Source: an uncultured Dyadobacter sp.
GTDB lineage: Bacteria > Bacteroidota > Bacteroidia > Cytophagales > Spirosomataceae
Assembly: GCA_946481035.1 (NCBI GenBank)
Contig: CAMLNK010000182.1
Location: 1 to 7,383 of the forward strand
Direction of reading: 5' to 3'
DNA length: 7,383 bases
The position numbers were made by a program, and so were the translations under genes. This document shows positions 1 through 6,560 of the stretch, one piece after another (position 1 is the first letter of the stretch; every line of letters begins with the position of its first letter). The notes under the pieces were generated by a model. It was not told where the DNA came from, ran no database searches, and saw only the letters and a program-made list of their open reading frames with translations.

Positions 1-118
1 CACTTCGGACGCCCTGAAACTGGAAAGGCTCGGTGGAAGCAGTGGATTTGGTGTGCTCGTGTTGGGCAATGGAAGGGATGGAGGCAAATGCCAGCAGTAG
101 AAAAATAATAGTTCGCAT
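1..118 (-). CDS. Partial gene for a secreted or periplasmic protein (N-terminus only)
   Basis: An ATG at 118-116 on the minus strand opens a frame that stays open to the left edge (39 codons). The translation begins MRTIIFLLLAFASIPSIAQ, a typical signal peptide: one Arg, a hydrophobic core, then small residues and AQ at the likely cleavage site, much like other Bacteroidota exported proteins. The mature part starts HEHTKSTASTEPFQF, which is polar and His-containing but too short to name a family. The gene diverges from the MocR-type regulator. The two starts are 102 bp apart and share a region with a putative operator, so this gene is a candidate target of that regulator (inference). The exported start and good codon structure make it convincing although short. 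Function is unknown. Confidence 0.7.
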   Translation of the reverse strand, partial: MRTIIFLLLAFASIPSIAQHEHTKSTASTEPFQFQGVRS

Positions 119-143
119 TGTTCGTCGGGTTTGGTGATTTGGG

Positions 144-151
144 CAAATATA
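144..151 (-). promoter_or_regulatory. Bacteroidota -7 promoter element for the minus-strand secreted protein gene
   Basis: Read on the minus strand this is TATATTTG, a perfect match to the Bacteroidota sigma-A -7 consensus TAnnTTTG. It lies 25 bp upstream of the ATG at 118. No TTG -33 element lies at the usual 17-23 bp; the nearest TTG (181-179) is 27 bp away and overlaps the putative operator, so the promoter may be weak or activator-dependent (inference). Confidence 0.5.
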
Positions 152-171
152 GATGTGCCTTTTCCGCGCCG

Positions 172-204
172 GATAGTCCAATAACCATATAGTTGCTAGT
201 CCAG
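172..204. promoter_or_regulatory. Putative MocR-family operator: direct repeat of a TGGACTA motif
   Basis: Two same-direction copies lie at 172-181 and 195-204. Read on the minus strand they are TTGGACTATC and CTGGACTAGC, identical at 8 of 10 positions, with starts 23 bp apart, about two helical turns. MocR regulators are known to bind direct repeats, and the motif resembles the CTGGACYTAA half-sites recalled for TauR of Rhodobacter. The repeats flank a near -7 element (TATAGTTG, 188-195) for the downstream regulator, so autoregulation and control of the divergent gene are both plausible. The repeat is seen directly; the assignment to this regulator is inference. Confidence 0.55.
188..195 (+). 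promoter_or_regulatory. Weak candidate -7 element for the MocR-type regulator gene
   Basis: TATAGTTG matches TAnnTTTG at all but one fixed position and lies 25 bp before the ATG at 221. No clear -33 TTG is present. Its place between the two TGGACTA repeats is what a repressible, autoregulated promoter would look like. The call is weak without transcript data. Confidence 0.3.
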
Positions 205-220
205 GATTAAACCATCGGAA

Positions 221-1747
221 ATGATAGAACTCGGTAGCCTGATCAGGGTTCGCAAGCCGGGCGATTTGCCGGTATACATTCAGATTGTAGAACAGATCGG
301 CACGCTCATCCGGCAGGGCGTCTTGTGCCCCGGCGTACAGATCCAACCCAGCCGGGAGCTGGCCCGGTCGCTGAAACTTCATCGCAACACCGTCGTGGCC
401 GCATATGAGGAACTGGAAGCCCAGGGGTGGATCGTGGTAGAGCCGCGAAAAGGATGTTTTGTTTCGCAGCAAATGCCGGGAACAGTGCCCGCCCCGCTGG
501 CTAAGCAAGCGGTCGGGCAGGAGGCAGGGTATCCGACCGAGACCGGTTATGCTGTTGAATATGAGATGCTTGAAGAGCTTCGGGTCAAATATCCTTCCGG
601 TGCATTCAAGTATGTATTTAACGAAGGTTTTCCGGACGTCAGGCTTACGCCCTTGAACGAGCTGCTGCGGGAATACCGTGTGATCGGCAACCGGAAATTT
701 GCCCGGAACTACCTGTCCTATACGGCCAAAGAGGGCTCGCCGCGCTTGCGCCACGAGGTGGTGCGGATGCTCCGGCAGACGAGGGGGCTGAATATCGGCA
801 TCGAGAATGTATTCATTTCCAAAGGTGCGCAAATGGGAATGTACCTGGCCGCTTCACTCTTGCTGAAACCAGGTGATTCGGTCATCGTAGGTGATCCAGG
901 TTTTTTTGTCGCGACCCAGATGTTCATCCGGCTGGGCGTGAACGTATGTCGTGTTCCGGTGGACGGGGAGGGGATCGACGTCGACGCGGTCGAGGCCATT
1001 TGCAGGAACACGCCGGTCAGGCTTATTTATGTGATCCCGCACCACCATCATCCCACGACCGTCACGCTGTCGGCCGGCCGGCGTCTCCGGCTGCTCGAAC
1101 TGGCAAAGCAATACCGTATTGCGGTCATAGAAGATGACTTCGATTTCGACATTCACTATGAAAGCCACCCCACATTGCCGATGGCCAGCCGCGACGCGCA
1201 CGGGAGCATCATATACGTAGGCACACTGACGAAAATCCTGGCCCCGGCGATCCGCCTCGGCTTCATTGTTGCCCCGGCCAACCTCATTGCCTTGCTGGGC
1301 CAGCACCGCTACGTGATCGATTTGCAGGGCGATAACCTGCTGGAAGAAGCTGCGGCCGAATTGCTGCGCACCGGGGCCGTGGAGCGCCATCTCAACAAGA
1401 TCCGGAGCTTGTACAGGGAACGTCGCGATCTTTTGTGTTCGATGCTCGCCGAGGGACTGCCGGATATTGCCTCGTTTGTAGTACCCACGGGTGGAATGTG
1501 TCTTTGGGTGCGGTTCGAAGGCGTCGATACTGCGGGCATCGCTTTGGAAGCACAGCGACGCGGCCTTTTTATCAGGGATGGAAAACGGCATAATCCGCCG
1601 GGCGTAGAGCTCAACGCTATGTGCATCGGCTTCGCATCGCTCAGTTTGGAGGAATTGCGGGAGGCAACTACGCTGCTCATCGAGGCGACGTTGCACGTAA
1701 TATCTACGAATGTTCAGATTGTCCAGCTAAACCGGCAGATTGTATAA
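221..1747 (+). CDS. MocR/PdxR-family transcriptional regulator with PLP-dependent aminotransferase-like domain
   Basis: A 508-residue GntR/MocR-type regulator, the usual length for the family. Residues about 15-85 form a GntR winged helix (DLPVYIQIVEQIGTLIRQG, then PSRELARSLKLHRNTVVAAY as recognition region). After a linker, residues about 130-490 are a fold-type I aminotransferase domain. It has VFISKGAQMGMYLAA near 197-211, the cofactor-contacting IEDDFD at 303-308, and GTLTKILAPAIRLGF at 334-348. K338 is the expected Schiff-base lysine for pyridoxal phosphate and R345 the usual downstream arginine. Family members sense PLP or an amine/amino-acid adduct of it and act as activators or repressors; catalysis is usually weak or absent. 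Two oddities: F307 stands where most relatives have Tyr (EDDYD), and residues 274-277 are four histidines before PTT. The ATG is preceded by an A-rich leader without Shine-Dalgarno. The effector is unknown; the divergent secreted protein gene is the likeliest target. Confidence 0.92.
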   Translation: MIELGSLIRVRKPGDLPVYIQIVEQIGTLIRQGVLCPGVQIQPSRELARSLKLHRNTVVAAYEELEAQGWIVVEPRKGCFVSQQMPGTVPAPLAKQAVGQEAGYPTETGYAVEYEMLEELRVKYPSGAFKYVFNEGFPDVRLTPLNELLREYRVIGNRKFARNYLSYTAKEGSPRLRHEVVRMLRQTRGLNIGIENVFISKGAQMGMYLAASLLLKPGDSVIVGDPGFFVATQMFIRLGVNVCRVPVDGEGIDVDAVEAICRNTPVRLIYVIPHHHHPTTVTLSAGRRLRLLELAKQYRIAVIEDDFDFDIHYESHPTLPMASRDAHGSIIYVGTLTKILAPAIRLGFIVAPANLIALLGQHRYVIDLQGDNLLEEAAAELLRTGAVERHLNKIRSLYRERRDLLCSMLAEGLPDIASFVVPTGGMCLWVRFEGVDTAGIALEAQRRGLFIRDGKRHNPPGVELNAMCIGFASLSLEELREATTLLIEATLHVISTNVQIVQLNRQIV

Positions 1748-1768
1748 GCATAACTGTCGCCGGGTGGC

Positions 1769-1776
1769 TACTTTTG
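1769..1776 (+). promoter_or_regulatory. Candidate -7 promoter element for the TonB receptor operon
   Basis: TACTTTTG matches TAnnTTTG perfectly. Transcription would start near 1783, giving a leader of about 100 nt before the receptor ATG. No TTG lies at ideal spacing: the nearest (1740-1742) is 26 bp upstream. No perfect -7 match occurs between the hairpin at 1810-1838 and the ATG, so the operon promoter may lie upstream of that hairpin. Confidence 0.4.
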
Positions 1777-1809
1777 CGATATTATTTAGAATAAGTCTAT
1801 TTATCAATA

Positions 1810-1838
1810 AAAACGGATGGCTGGTACCCATCCGTTTT
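1810..1838 (+). terminator. Hairpin terminator after the MocR-type gene
   Basis: A perfect 11-bp stem, AAAACGGATGG (1810-1820) against CCATCCGTTTT (1828-1838), encloses a 7-nt loop CTGGTAC. The A-run on one side and T-run on the other are typical of Bacteroidota intrinsic terminators and could work in both directions, although no T-tract continues past the stem. It lies 63 bp after the regulator stop codon. If the receptor promoter is at 1769-1776, it sits inside the receptor leader and could act as an attenuator. Confidence 0.65.
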
Positions 1839-1840
1839 GC

Positions 1841-1854
1841 TGCGCCGGAGCGCA
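1841..1854 (+). other. Small hairpin in the receptor leader directly after the terminator
   Basis: TGCGC (1841-1845) pairs with GCGCA (1850-1854) around a CGGA tetraloop. An alternative pairing, TTTGC (1836-1840) with GCAAA (1852-1856), would use the end of the terminator's 3' arm and so compete with it. The pairings are seen in the sequence; any regulatory role is inference. Confidence 0.3.
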
Positions 1855-1884
1855 AATACTTAAAACGCTGTAACATTTAAAGCA

Positions 1885-4260
1885 ATGCAAATTAGTAAAA
1901 TTCTGCATACAGGGATTCTTTGTGCCTTGTCGTTCGCCGCCCTTGCCCAGCAAGCGGACGTTACCCTCACCGGGCAGGTCAGGTCGGAGGAGGGCGAGAC
2001 GCTCCCCGGCGCTTCCGTAAGCCTGAAAGGAACCTCCTATGGTACATTCACCAACGCCGACGGCAAGTACTCGCTCGAACACGTACGCCCCGGTTCCTAC
2101 AAGCTGCTTGTTTCGTTTATGGGCTACCAAACGCAGACCAAAGACATTATTCTCAAAACCGGCGAGCATTTTAAACACAATGCTAAACTGGTGTCCGAAA
2201 CCCGTGAGCTCGAATCGGTTTCGGTGATCGGCCGGACAGAGGCGAAGGAAATCAACCGGCAGGCCTACAATGTGACGGCCATCGACGCCAAAAAACTCCA
2301 AAACTCAACCCTCGACCTGTCCCATGCGCTCGACCGCGTGTCGGGCGTGCGTGTACGGGAGAGCGGGGGCGTGGGCTCGAACATGAACTTCTCGCTGAAC
2401 GGTTTTACCGGCCGCCAGGTGAAATTCTTCCTCGACGGCGTGCCGATGGATAATTTCGGTTCATCATTTCAATTGAATAATATCCCTATTAACCTCGCCG
2501 AGCGCGTGGAAGTGTACAAAGGCGTGGTGCCGATCTGGCTGGGCTCTGATGCACTGGGCGGCGCGGTGAACATTGTTACGAATACCCGCCAGAACAGTTA
2601 CCTCGACGCTTCCTATTCTTACGGCTCGTTCAATACGCACCGGACGACGATCAATGCAGGGTATACCGGCAAAAATGGCTTTACGGCGCAGCTGAATGCA
2701 TTTCAGAATTATTCGGACAACAATTATTGGATCACCGTCGATGTGGCGGACGTGAATACCGGCGAGTATTTCCGCAACCAGCGCCTGCGCAGGTTCCACG
2801 ATACGTATCATAATGAAACCGCGATCGCGAACGTGGGTGTGGTAGGCAGGAAGTTTGCCGACAAGCTTCTGGTAGGCATCACATTAGGTAAAAACAAAGC
2901 CGAAATCCAGACCGGCGCGCGGATGGTGAGCGTTTTCGGGCAGTGGCACCGCAAGGGCAACATTGTGATGCCGAGTTTGAAATACCAAAAGAAGGATTTG
3001 TTTGTCAAAGGGTTGAATGTTAATATTTCGGGCAACTACAACCTCGGCCAGGAGCAGAATGTGGATACGGTGTACCGCCGCTACAACTGGTTTCAGCAGT
3101 TCAAACAATATGAAGGAAAGGGTAGCGAGCGGGAAAGGTCGCTATACAAATTCCGGAACAACAACGGGCTGGCCACGGCCAATGTGACTTATCAGATCGA
3201 TCCCAGGCATTCGATTACCATCAATAATGTATTCAACACATTCAACCGCAAAGGGGAAGACGAGCTTTTTCCCGAGTCGGCGAAGTATGAGCAGCCTCGT
3301 GTGAACAGGAAGAATGTGCTCGGGCTGGGTTACAAATTCGATTACAGCGACCGTTGGAATACCTCTTTGTTTATCAAACATTTCTCCCAGAACAACAAGT
3401 TTTCAGTTTCCTATAATCCAACCGGCAACTGGGGCGACGAGGCGTTCTTAGTTCAGAAAAACAGTTTCGAAAAGCTGGGCTACGGCATCGCTTCCACCTA
3501 TTTTCTTTTCAAGAATTTTCAGTTAAAAGGCTCATTTGAAAAAAGTTATCGCCTGCCGGAAACGGATGAGCTTTTCGGCGACCTGCTGAACCTCGAAGGC
3601 AATATCAACCTCAACCCGGAAACGAGCTACAACTATAACCTCGGTGCCAGCTACAACGGCGCGATCAATAGGGTGCACCGTTTTAGCATAGATGCCAATG
3701 TGCTTTACCGTGACGCCCAGGGCTTTATCCGCCCGCGATTGAATGCCAACCAGACCAAGCAGGTAATGGATAACCTGGCCGATGTGACCAACTTCGGTAT
3801 CGACGGCGAAGTGCGGTACTCGTTCCGCCAGCTTTTCACGGCGGGTGCCAATCTCACCTACCAGAATCTTCGCAACAATACCCGTTTCGAAGAGGGCTAC
3901 ACCACCGAAAGCCCGCTCTACCGCGATCGTATCCCGAATATGCCGTTCCTGTTCGGTAATGCGGATGCAGCCGTTTTTTTCAAAGACCTTGGCAGGAAAG
4001 GCAATACGCTTACCCTGGGCTATAACCTGCTTTATGTGCATGCCTATTACCTCTACTGGCCCAGCCTCGGCAGCGACAAGCTCGACATCCCCGAGCAGCT
4101 GAGCCACGATGTGAACCTGGTCTACGCTATGGCCGACGGTCGCTACAATGTCTCGTTAGAATGCAAAAATCTGCTCGATGCAAAGCTGTTCGATAATTTC
4201 AGTTTGCAGAAACCAAGTCGTGGTTTTTATGTCAAGCTACGCTATTTCGTCAGTAAATAA
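1885..4260 (+). CDS. TonB-dependent outer-membrane receptor, XusA-like (putative siderophore uptake)
   Basis: A 791-residue outer-membrane transporter. Residues 1-22 are a signal peptide ending ALAQQ. Residues about 28-100 form a carboxypeptidase-regulatory-like domain (TGQVRSEEGETLPGASVSLKG, GTFTNADGKYSL), common at the front of Bacteroidota receptors. The plug follows at about 120-235, with FFLDGVPMDNFG, ERVEVYKGVVPIWLGSDALGG and NIVTNT. The rest is the 22-strand barrel, rich in alternating aromatic strands and ending in an aromatic strand (GFYVKLRYF). No SusD partner follows, which argues against glycan uptake. A DUF4374 lipoprotein gene 36 bp downstream matches the XusA-XusB pair that B. 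thetaiotaomicron uses for enterobactin-type xenosiderophores, so an iron-siderophore ligand is the best guess (inference). The leader is A-rich without Shine-Dalgarno. Receptor identity is firm; the ligand is not. Confidence 0.93.
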   Translation: MQISKILHTGILCALSFAALAQQADVTLTGQVRSEEGETLPGASVSLKGTSYGTFTNADGKYSLEHVRPGSYKLLVSFMGYQTQTKDIILKTGEHFKHNAKLVSETRELESVSVIGRTEAKEINRQAYNVTAIDAKKLQNSTLDLSHALDRVSGVRVRESGGVGSNMNFSLNGFTGRQVKFFLDGVPMDNFGSSFQLNNIPINLAERVEVYKGVVPIWLGSDALGGAVNIVTNTRQNSYLDASYSYGSFNTHRTTINAGYTGKNGFTAQLNAFQNYSDNNYWITVDVADVNTGEYFRNQRLRRFHDTYHNETAIANVGVVGRKFADKLLVGITLGKNKAEIQTGARMVSVFGQWHRKGNIVMPSLKYQKKDLFVKGLNVNISGNYNLGQEQNVDTVYRRYNWFQQFKQYEGKGSERERSLYKFRNNNGLATANVTYQIDPRHSITINNVFNTFNRKGEDELFPESAKYEQPRVNRKNVLGLGYKFDYSDRWNTSLFIKHFSQNNKFSVSYNPTGNWGDEAFLVQKNSFEKLGYGIASTYFLFKNFQLKGSFEKSYRLPETDELFGDLLNLEGNINLNPETSYNYNLGASYNGAINRVHRFSIDANVLYRDAQGFIRPRLNANQTKQVMDNLADVTNFGIDGEVRYSFRQLFTAGANLTYQNLRNNTRFEEGYTTESPLYRDRIPNMPFLFGNADAAVFFKDLGRKGNTLTLGYNLLYVHAYYLYWPSLGSDKLDIPEQLSHDVNLVYAMADGRYNVSLECKNLLDAKLFDNFSLQKPSRGFYVKLRYFVSK

Positions 4261-4296
4261 TCTTTAATAATTCAATAATCCAATCAAAATCAAAAA

Positions 4297-5532
4297 ATGA
4301 AAAAGTCATATTTAAAATGGTTTTTCGTAATGGGTATGGGCGTCGCTTTGGGCGCGTGCAGCAGCGACGACGATACGACCGATCCAACTCCCGAACCAGG
4401 TACCGGAACGCAGTCACGCTACGTGGTAGCATCTGCGCCGATTGGCTCACAGGGCGTTGCGGATTACCTGCTCACCACCGGCGACCTTTCGCAGGGGACT
4501 ATCAGCACCGTAGGGCAGGGTATCGAGCAGGATGGTTCTTACCGGTATTACCTGACGCATAAAGGCAAGTTTTTCAGCCTGTTGTACGGCCAGGGCAACC
4601 CGGGCGCTGTTACCACTTATGCATTGGATGAAAAAGGCGGCCTGGTGAAGACCTCTGATTTCCAGAGTGAAACCGTGCAGGTATTTGCACCGGCCGCCGA
4701 CGATATCCTGACGATCAAGGTGCCGAGAAGCGGCAATGAAAGCGCTTCCTGGTTCCGCATCAATGCAGATCAGTCGAAAATCGTGGGCGAAGGGCAGGTC
4801 AATATCGTGAAACTTGCAGGCAACGGCGAGCGCGCGCACTTCACGTGGGCTACGCAGGTGGGCGACAAAATCTTCGCGCCCTATATGAGTATCAAAGGTG
4901 CCGCACCCGACGTATTCGGGACCGCTTATCCCGACAGCAGCTGGATCGCCGTGTTCAACTACCCGGCTATGACATTGGATAAAGTCATCAAAGACAACCG
5001 CACCAGCTTCATCGGTTCGTATTTCAACAATGGCCTATCGGTGGATGAAAATGGCGATGTGTACGCATTCTCACCGGCATCGGCAACCAACAGCGGCGCG
5101 GCTACTTCTACCAAGCCATCCGCATTCGTTCGCATTAAAAAGGGTACCACGGAGTTCGACCAAAGCTATTTCTTTAATGTGCAGCAGAAATCAGGCGGAT
5201 ACAAAATCGCTAACCAGACTTACCTGGGCAGCGGTAAGTTCCTGCTTTATATGTATGGTGATATGGGTAAGGCATCAGGAAACAAGAAGCTGGCCATCGC
5301 CGACGCTTATAATCAGACATTTGCGTGGGTAACCGGCGCGCCGGAGGCATTCGCGTCGTCGTCGGCTTCTTACAACAACAATACTGTCAGCGATGACAAA
5401 AAGAGCGTCTTTGTGGGTATCAACACCGATGCTGGCAGCTGGGTTTATACAGTAGATATTGCTACTGCGGCAGCGAAGCAGGGCCTCAAAGTCGAAGGCG
5501 GGGCTATTACCGCCATTGTCAAGGTCAAATAG
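4297..5532 (+). CDS. DUF4374 surface lipoprotein, XusB-like (putative siderophore-binding)
   Basis: A 411-residue lipoprotein. The signal sequence MKKSYLKWFFVMGMGVALGA is followed by C21 in a lipobox (LGAC). Right after C21 comes SSDDD, matching the acidic lipoprotein export signal that sends Bacteroidota lipoproteins to the cell surface, then a flexible Pro/Thr linker (PTPEPGTGT). The remainder, about 40-411, is rich in short beta strands and Gly/Asn/Asp turns and matches the DUF4374 family in length and character; a propeller-like fold is likely. XusB of B. thetaiotaomicron, a DUF4374 surface protein, binds enterobactin-type siderophores and works with receptor XusA. The gene starts 36 bp after the receptor stop with no terminator between, so they are very probably co-transcribed. 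The start has an A-rich leader (ATCAAAATCAAAAA) and no Shine-Dalgarno. The family call rests on recognition without a search; ligand is inferred. Confidence 0.82.
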   Translation: MKKSYLKWFFVMGMGVALGACSSDDDTTDPTPEPGTGTQSRYVVASAPIGSQGVADYLLTTGDLSQGTISTVGQGIEQDGSYRYYLTHKGKFFSLLYGQGNPGAVTTYALDEKGGLVKTSDFQSETVQVFAPAADDILTIKVPRSGNESASWFRINADQSKIVGEGQVNIVKLAGNGERAHFTWATQVGDKIFAPYMSIKGAAPDVFGTAYPDSSWIAVFNYPAMTLDKVIKDNRTSFIGSYFNNGLSVDENGDVYAFSPASATNSGAATSTKPSAFVRIKKGTTEFDQSYFFNVQQKSGGYKIANQTYLGSGKFLLYMYGDMGKASGNKKLAIADAYNQTFAWVTGAPEAFASSSASYNNNTVSDDKKSVFVGINTDAGSWVYTVDIATAAAKQGLKVEGGAITAIVKVK

Positions 5533-5552
5533 TTTGGGTTTTAGAAGTACTA

Positions 5553-5604
5553 CAAACTCCGCCCGGCGAACGTCGCCCGGCGAACGTCGCCCGGCGGAGA
5601 TTTG
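5553..5604 (+). repeat. GC-rich 14-bp tandem repeat folding into a long hairpin
   Basis: The unit GCCCGGCGAACGTC occurs at 5561-5574 and 5575-5588, followed by a partial third copy GCCCGGCG (5589-5596). The outer ends pair: CAAA with TTTG (5553-5556 with 5601-5604, one bulged A at 5600) and CTCCGCC with GGCGGAG (5557-5563 with 5593-5599), then GGCGA with TCGCC inside after a C-C mismatch. It begins 20 bp after the lipoprotein stop codon. It could end or protect the receptor-lipoprotein mRNA and lower read-through into the AraC gene. No T-tract follows, so it is not a classic intrinsic terminator. A REP-like mobile palindrome is the other possibility. Confidence 0.7.
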
Positions 5605-5616
5605 TGTTGAAAACGC

Positions 5617-5624
5617 GATATTTG
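5617..5624 (+). promoter_or_regulatory. Weak candidate -7 element for the AraC-type regulator gene
   Basis: GATATTTG differs from TAnnTTTG only at the first base and lies 37 bp before the preferred ATG at 5662. It has no well-spaced -33 TTG. A small inverted repeat, CCGCA (5625-5629) with TGCGG (5635-5639), follows it directly. It would give the regulator its own transcript after the GC-rich hairpin. Confidence 0.25.
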
Positions 5625-5649
5625 CCGCAACGAATGCGGAACAGGAAAC

Positions 5650-5654
5650 AGGAG
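5650..5654 (+). promoter_or_regulatory. Shine-Dalgarno sequence that decides the AraC-type gene start
   Basis: AGGAG lies 7 nt before the ATG at 5662, ideal spacing, but only 1 nt before the in-frame GTG at 5656. This favours the ATG. Such a clear Shine-Dalgarno is uncommon among the other genes of this window. Confidence 0.6.
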
Positions 5655-5661
5655 CGTGATT

Positions 5662-6552
5662 ATGGATTATACTGGTAGCAGGGGAACAGAGGAACAGCAT
5701 CATGAGCAGCGGCGCAGCGAATTCCCGCTGCACGACATGGGTGACGCCTTTTTCGCGATGGCGACCATCGAAGGCGGCGATGAGCATTTTTTCAACGGTG
5801 TCCACCGCCACGATTTTTACGAAGTGCTCTGGTTCACCGACGTAAAACAGGAGCAGGCGCATTACATCGATTTCAACAGGCATTCAATCGAGCCTAACCA
5901 GGTTTTCCTCCTGCTGCCGGATCAGGTCCACAGCATGGACAGGCGCGACAAATGCGGTTTCCTGATGGCCATTTCCAAAGATTTTTTCGAACGCCTCATC
6001 GGCAACGACATCTTCAGGCTATTTCAATACTCCACTAACTTCTCCGTCACGATCCCTGACTGCCGTCTGCCCGTCCTGAACACGCTGCTGGATCTCGTCC
6101 GCACCGAATATGACAGCGCAAAGCGCCCGGCCATCCTCGAATCCTATCTTCGTAGCTGGTTGCTTCATTGCATTGATCTCCAAAAAGAGGCAGGCGAGCC
6201 CGCCCCGCGCGACTCCCGCCTTCAAATACTGCTCGAATCCATCGAAAATAACTACCGCAGGCAACGCCGGGCAGATTTTTACGCCAACGAACTTTCCCTG
6301 AGCGCCAAGCGCCTCAACGAACTCACCCGCGGCTCATTCGGCAAAACCATCAGCCAGATGATCAATGAACGCCTCATTTTGGAAGCCAAACGCGAAATCG
6401 GCTACGTGCGGAAGCCCATTAAGGAAATCAGCTACGAGTTGGGCTTTTCCGAACCGGCCTATTTCACGAGATTTTTCGGGAAGCAAACCGGGTATACGCC
6501 GGAGGATTTCAGGAGGCGGATTGCGGCTTGGTATGAGGGGGTGAATGAATGA
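5662..6552 (+). CDS. AraC-family transcriptional regulator with N-terminal cupin domain
   Basis: A 296-residue regulator when started at ATG 5662; an upstream in-frame GTG at 5656 would add two residues but sits too close to the AGGAG. Residues about 25-130 are a cupin-like ligand-binding domain, with the typical HRHDFYEVLWF at 48-58 and PNQVFLLLPDQVHSM at 78-92. Residues about 185-290 are the double helix-turn-helix of AraC/XylS proteins: first motif around ADFYANELSLSAKRLNELTR, second around IKEISYELGFSEPAYFTRFF, closing with the family signature GYTPEDFRR. The gene lies 129 bp after the lipoprotein gene on the same strand, beyond a strong hairpin, so it may be read partly with the operon or from its own promoter. 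By position it could control the receptor-lipoprotein pair, as AraC-type regulators do for many siderophore systems (inference). No transmembrane segment is seen. Confidence 0.92.
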   Translation: MDYTGSRGTEEQHHEQRRSEFPLHDMGDAFFAMATIEGGDEHFFNGVHRHDFYEVLWFTDVKQEQAHYIDFNRHSIEPNQVFLLLPDQVHSMDRRDKCGFLMAISKDFFERLIGNDIFRLFQYSTNFSVTIPDCRLPVLNTLLDLVRTEYDSAKRPAILESYLRSWLLHCIDLQKEAGEPAPRDSRLQILLESIENNYRRQRRADFYANELSLSAKRLNELTRGSFGKTISQMINERLILEAKREIGYVRKPIKEISYELGFSEPAYFTRFFGKQTGYTPEDFRRRIAAWYEGVNE

Positions 6553-6560
6553 AGGGGTAC

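Noticed and set aside
854..1696. A 280-codon open frame on the minus strand inside the MocR-type gene
   Set aside because: It is antisense to a clear regulator and its translation shows no domain pattern; long antisense frames are common in GC-rich genes.
1748..1884. A cobalamin or other known riboswitch upstream of the receptor
   Set aside because: The leader is too short and shows only two simple hairpins; no conserved B12-box or other known aptamer motif is visible.
1804..2301. Minus-strand open frame of 165 codons overlapping the receptor start
   Set aside because: It crosses the terminator, the leader and the start of the receptor gene on the opposite strand, and its product has no recognisable features.
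3532..4107. Minus-strand open frame of 191 codons within the receptor barrel
   Set aside because: It is a shadow of the receptor codon pattern; the plus-strand frame has the conserved TonB-receptor sequence throughout.
1885..5532. Reading the receptor and lipoprotein as a SusC-SusD glycan-uptake pair
   Set aside because: The receptor is shorter than typical SusC proteins (about 1000 residues) and the lipoprotein lacks SusD features; it fits DUF4374 instead.
5553..5604. CRISPR array
   Set aside because: The 14-bp units are directly adjacent with no spacers and only two and a half copies.
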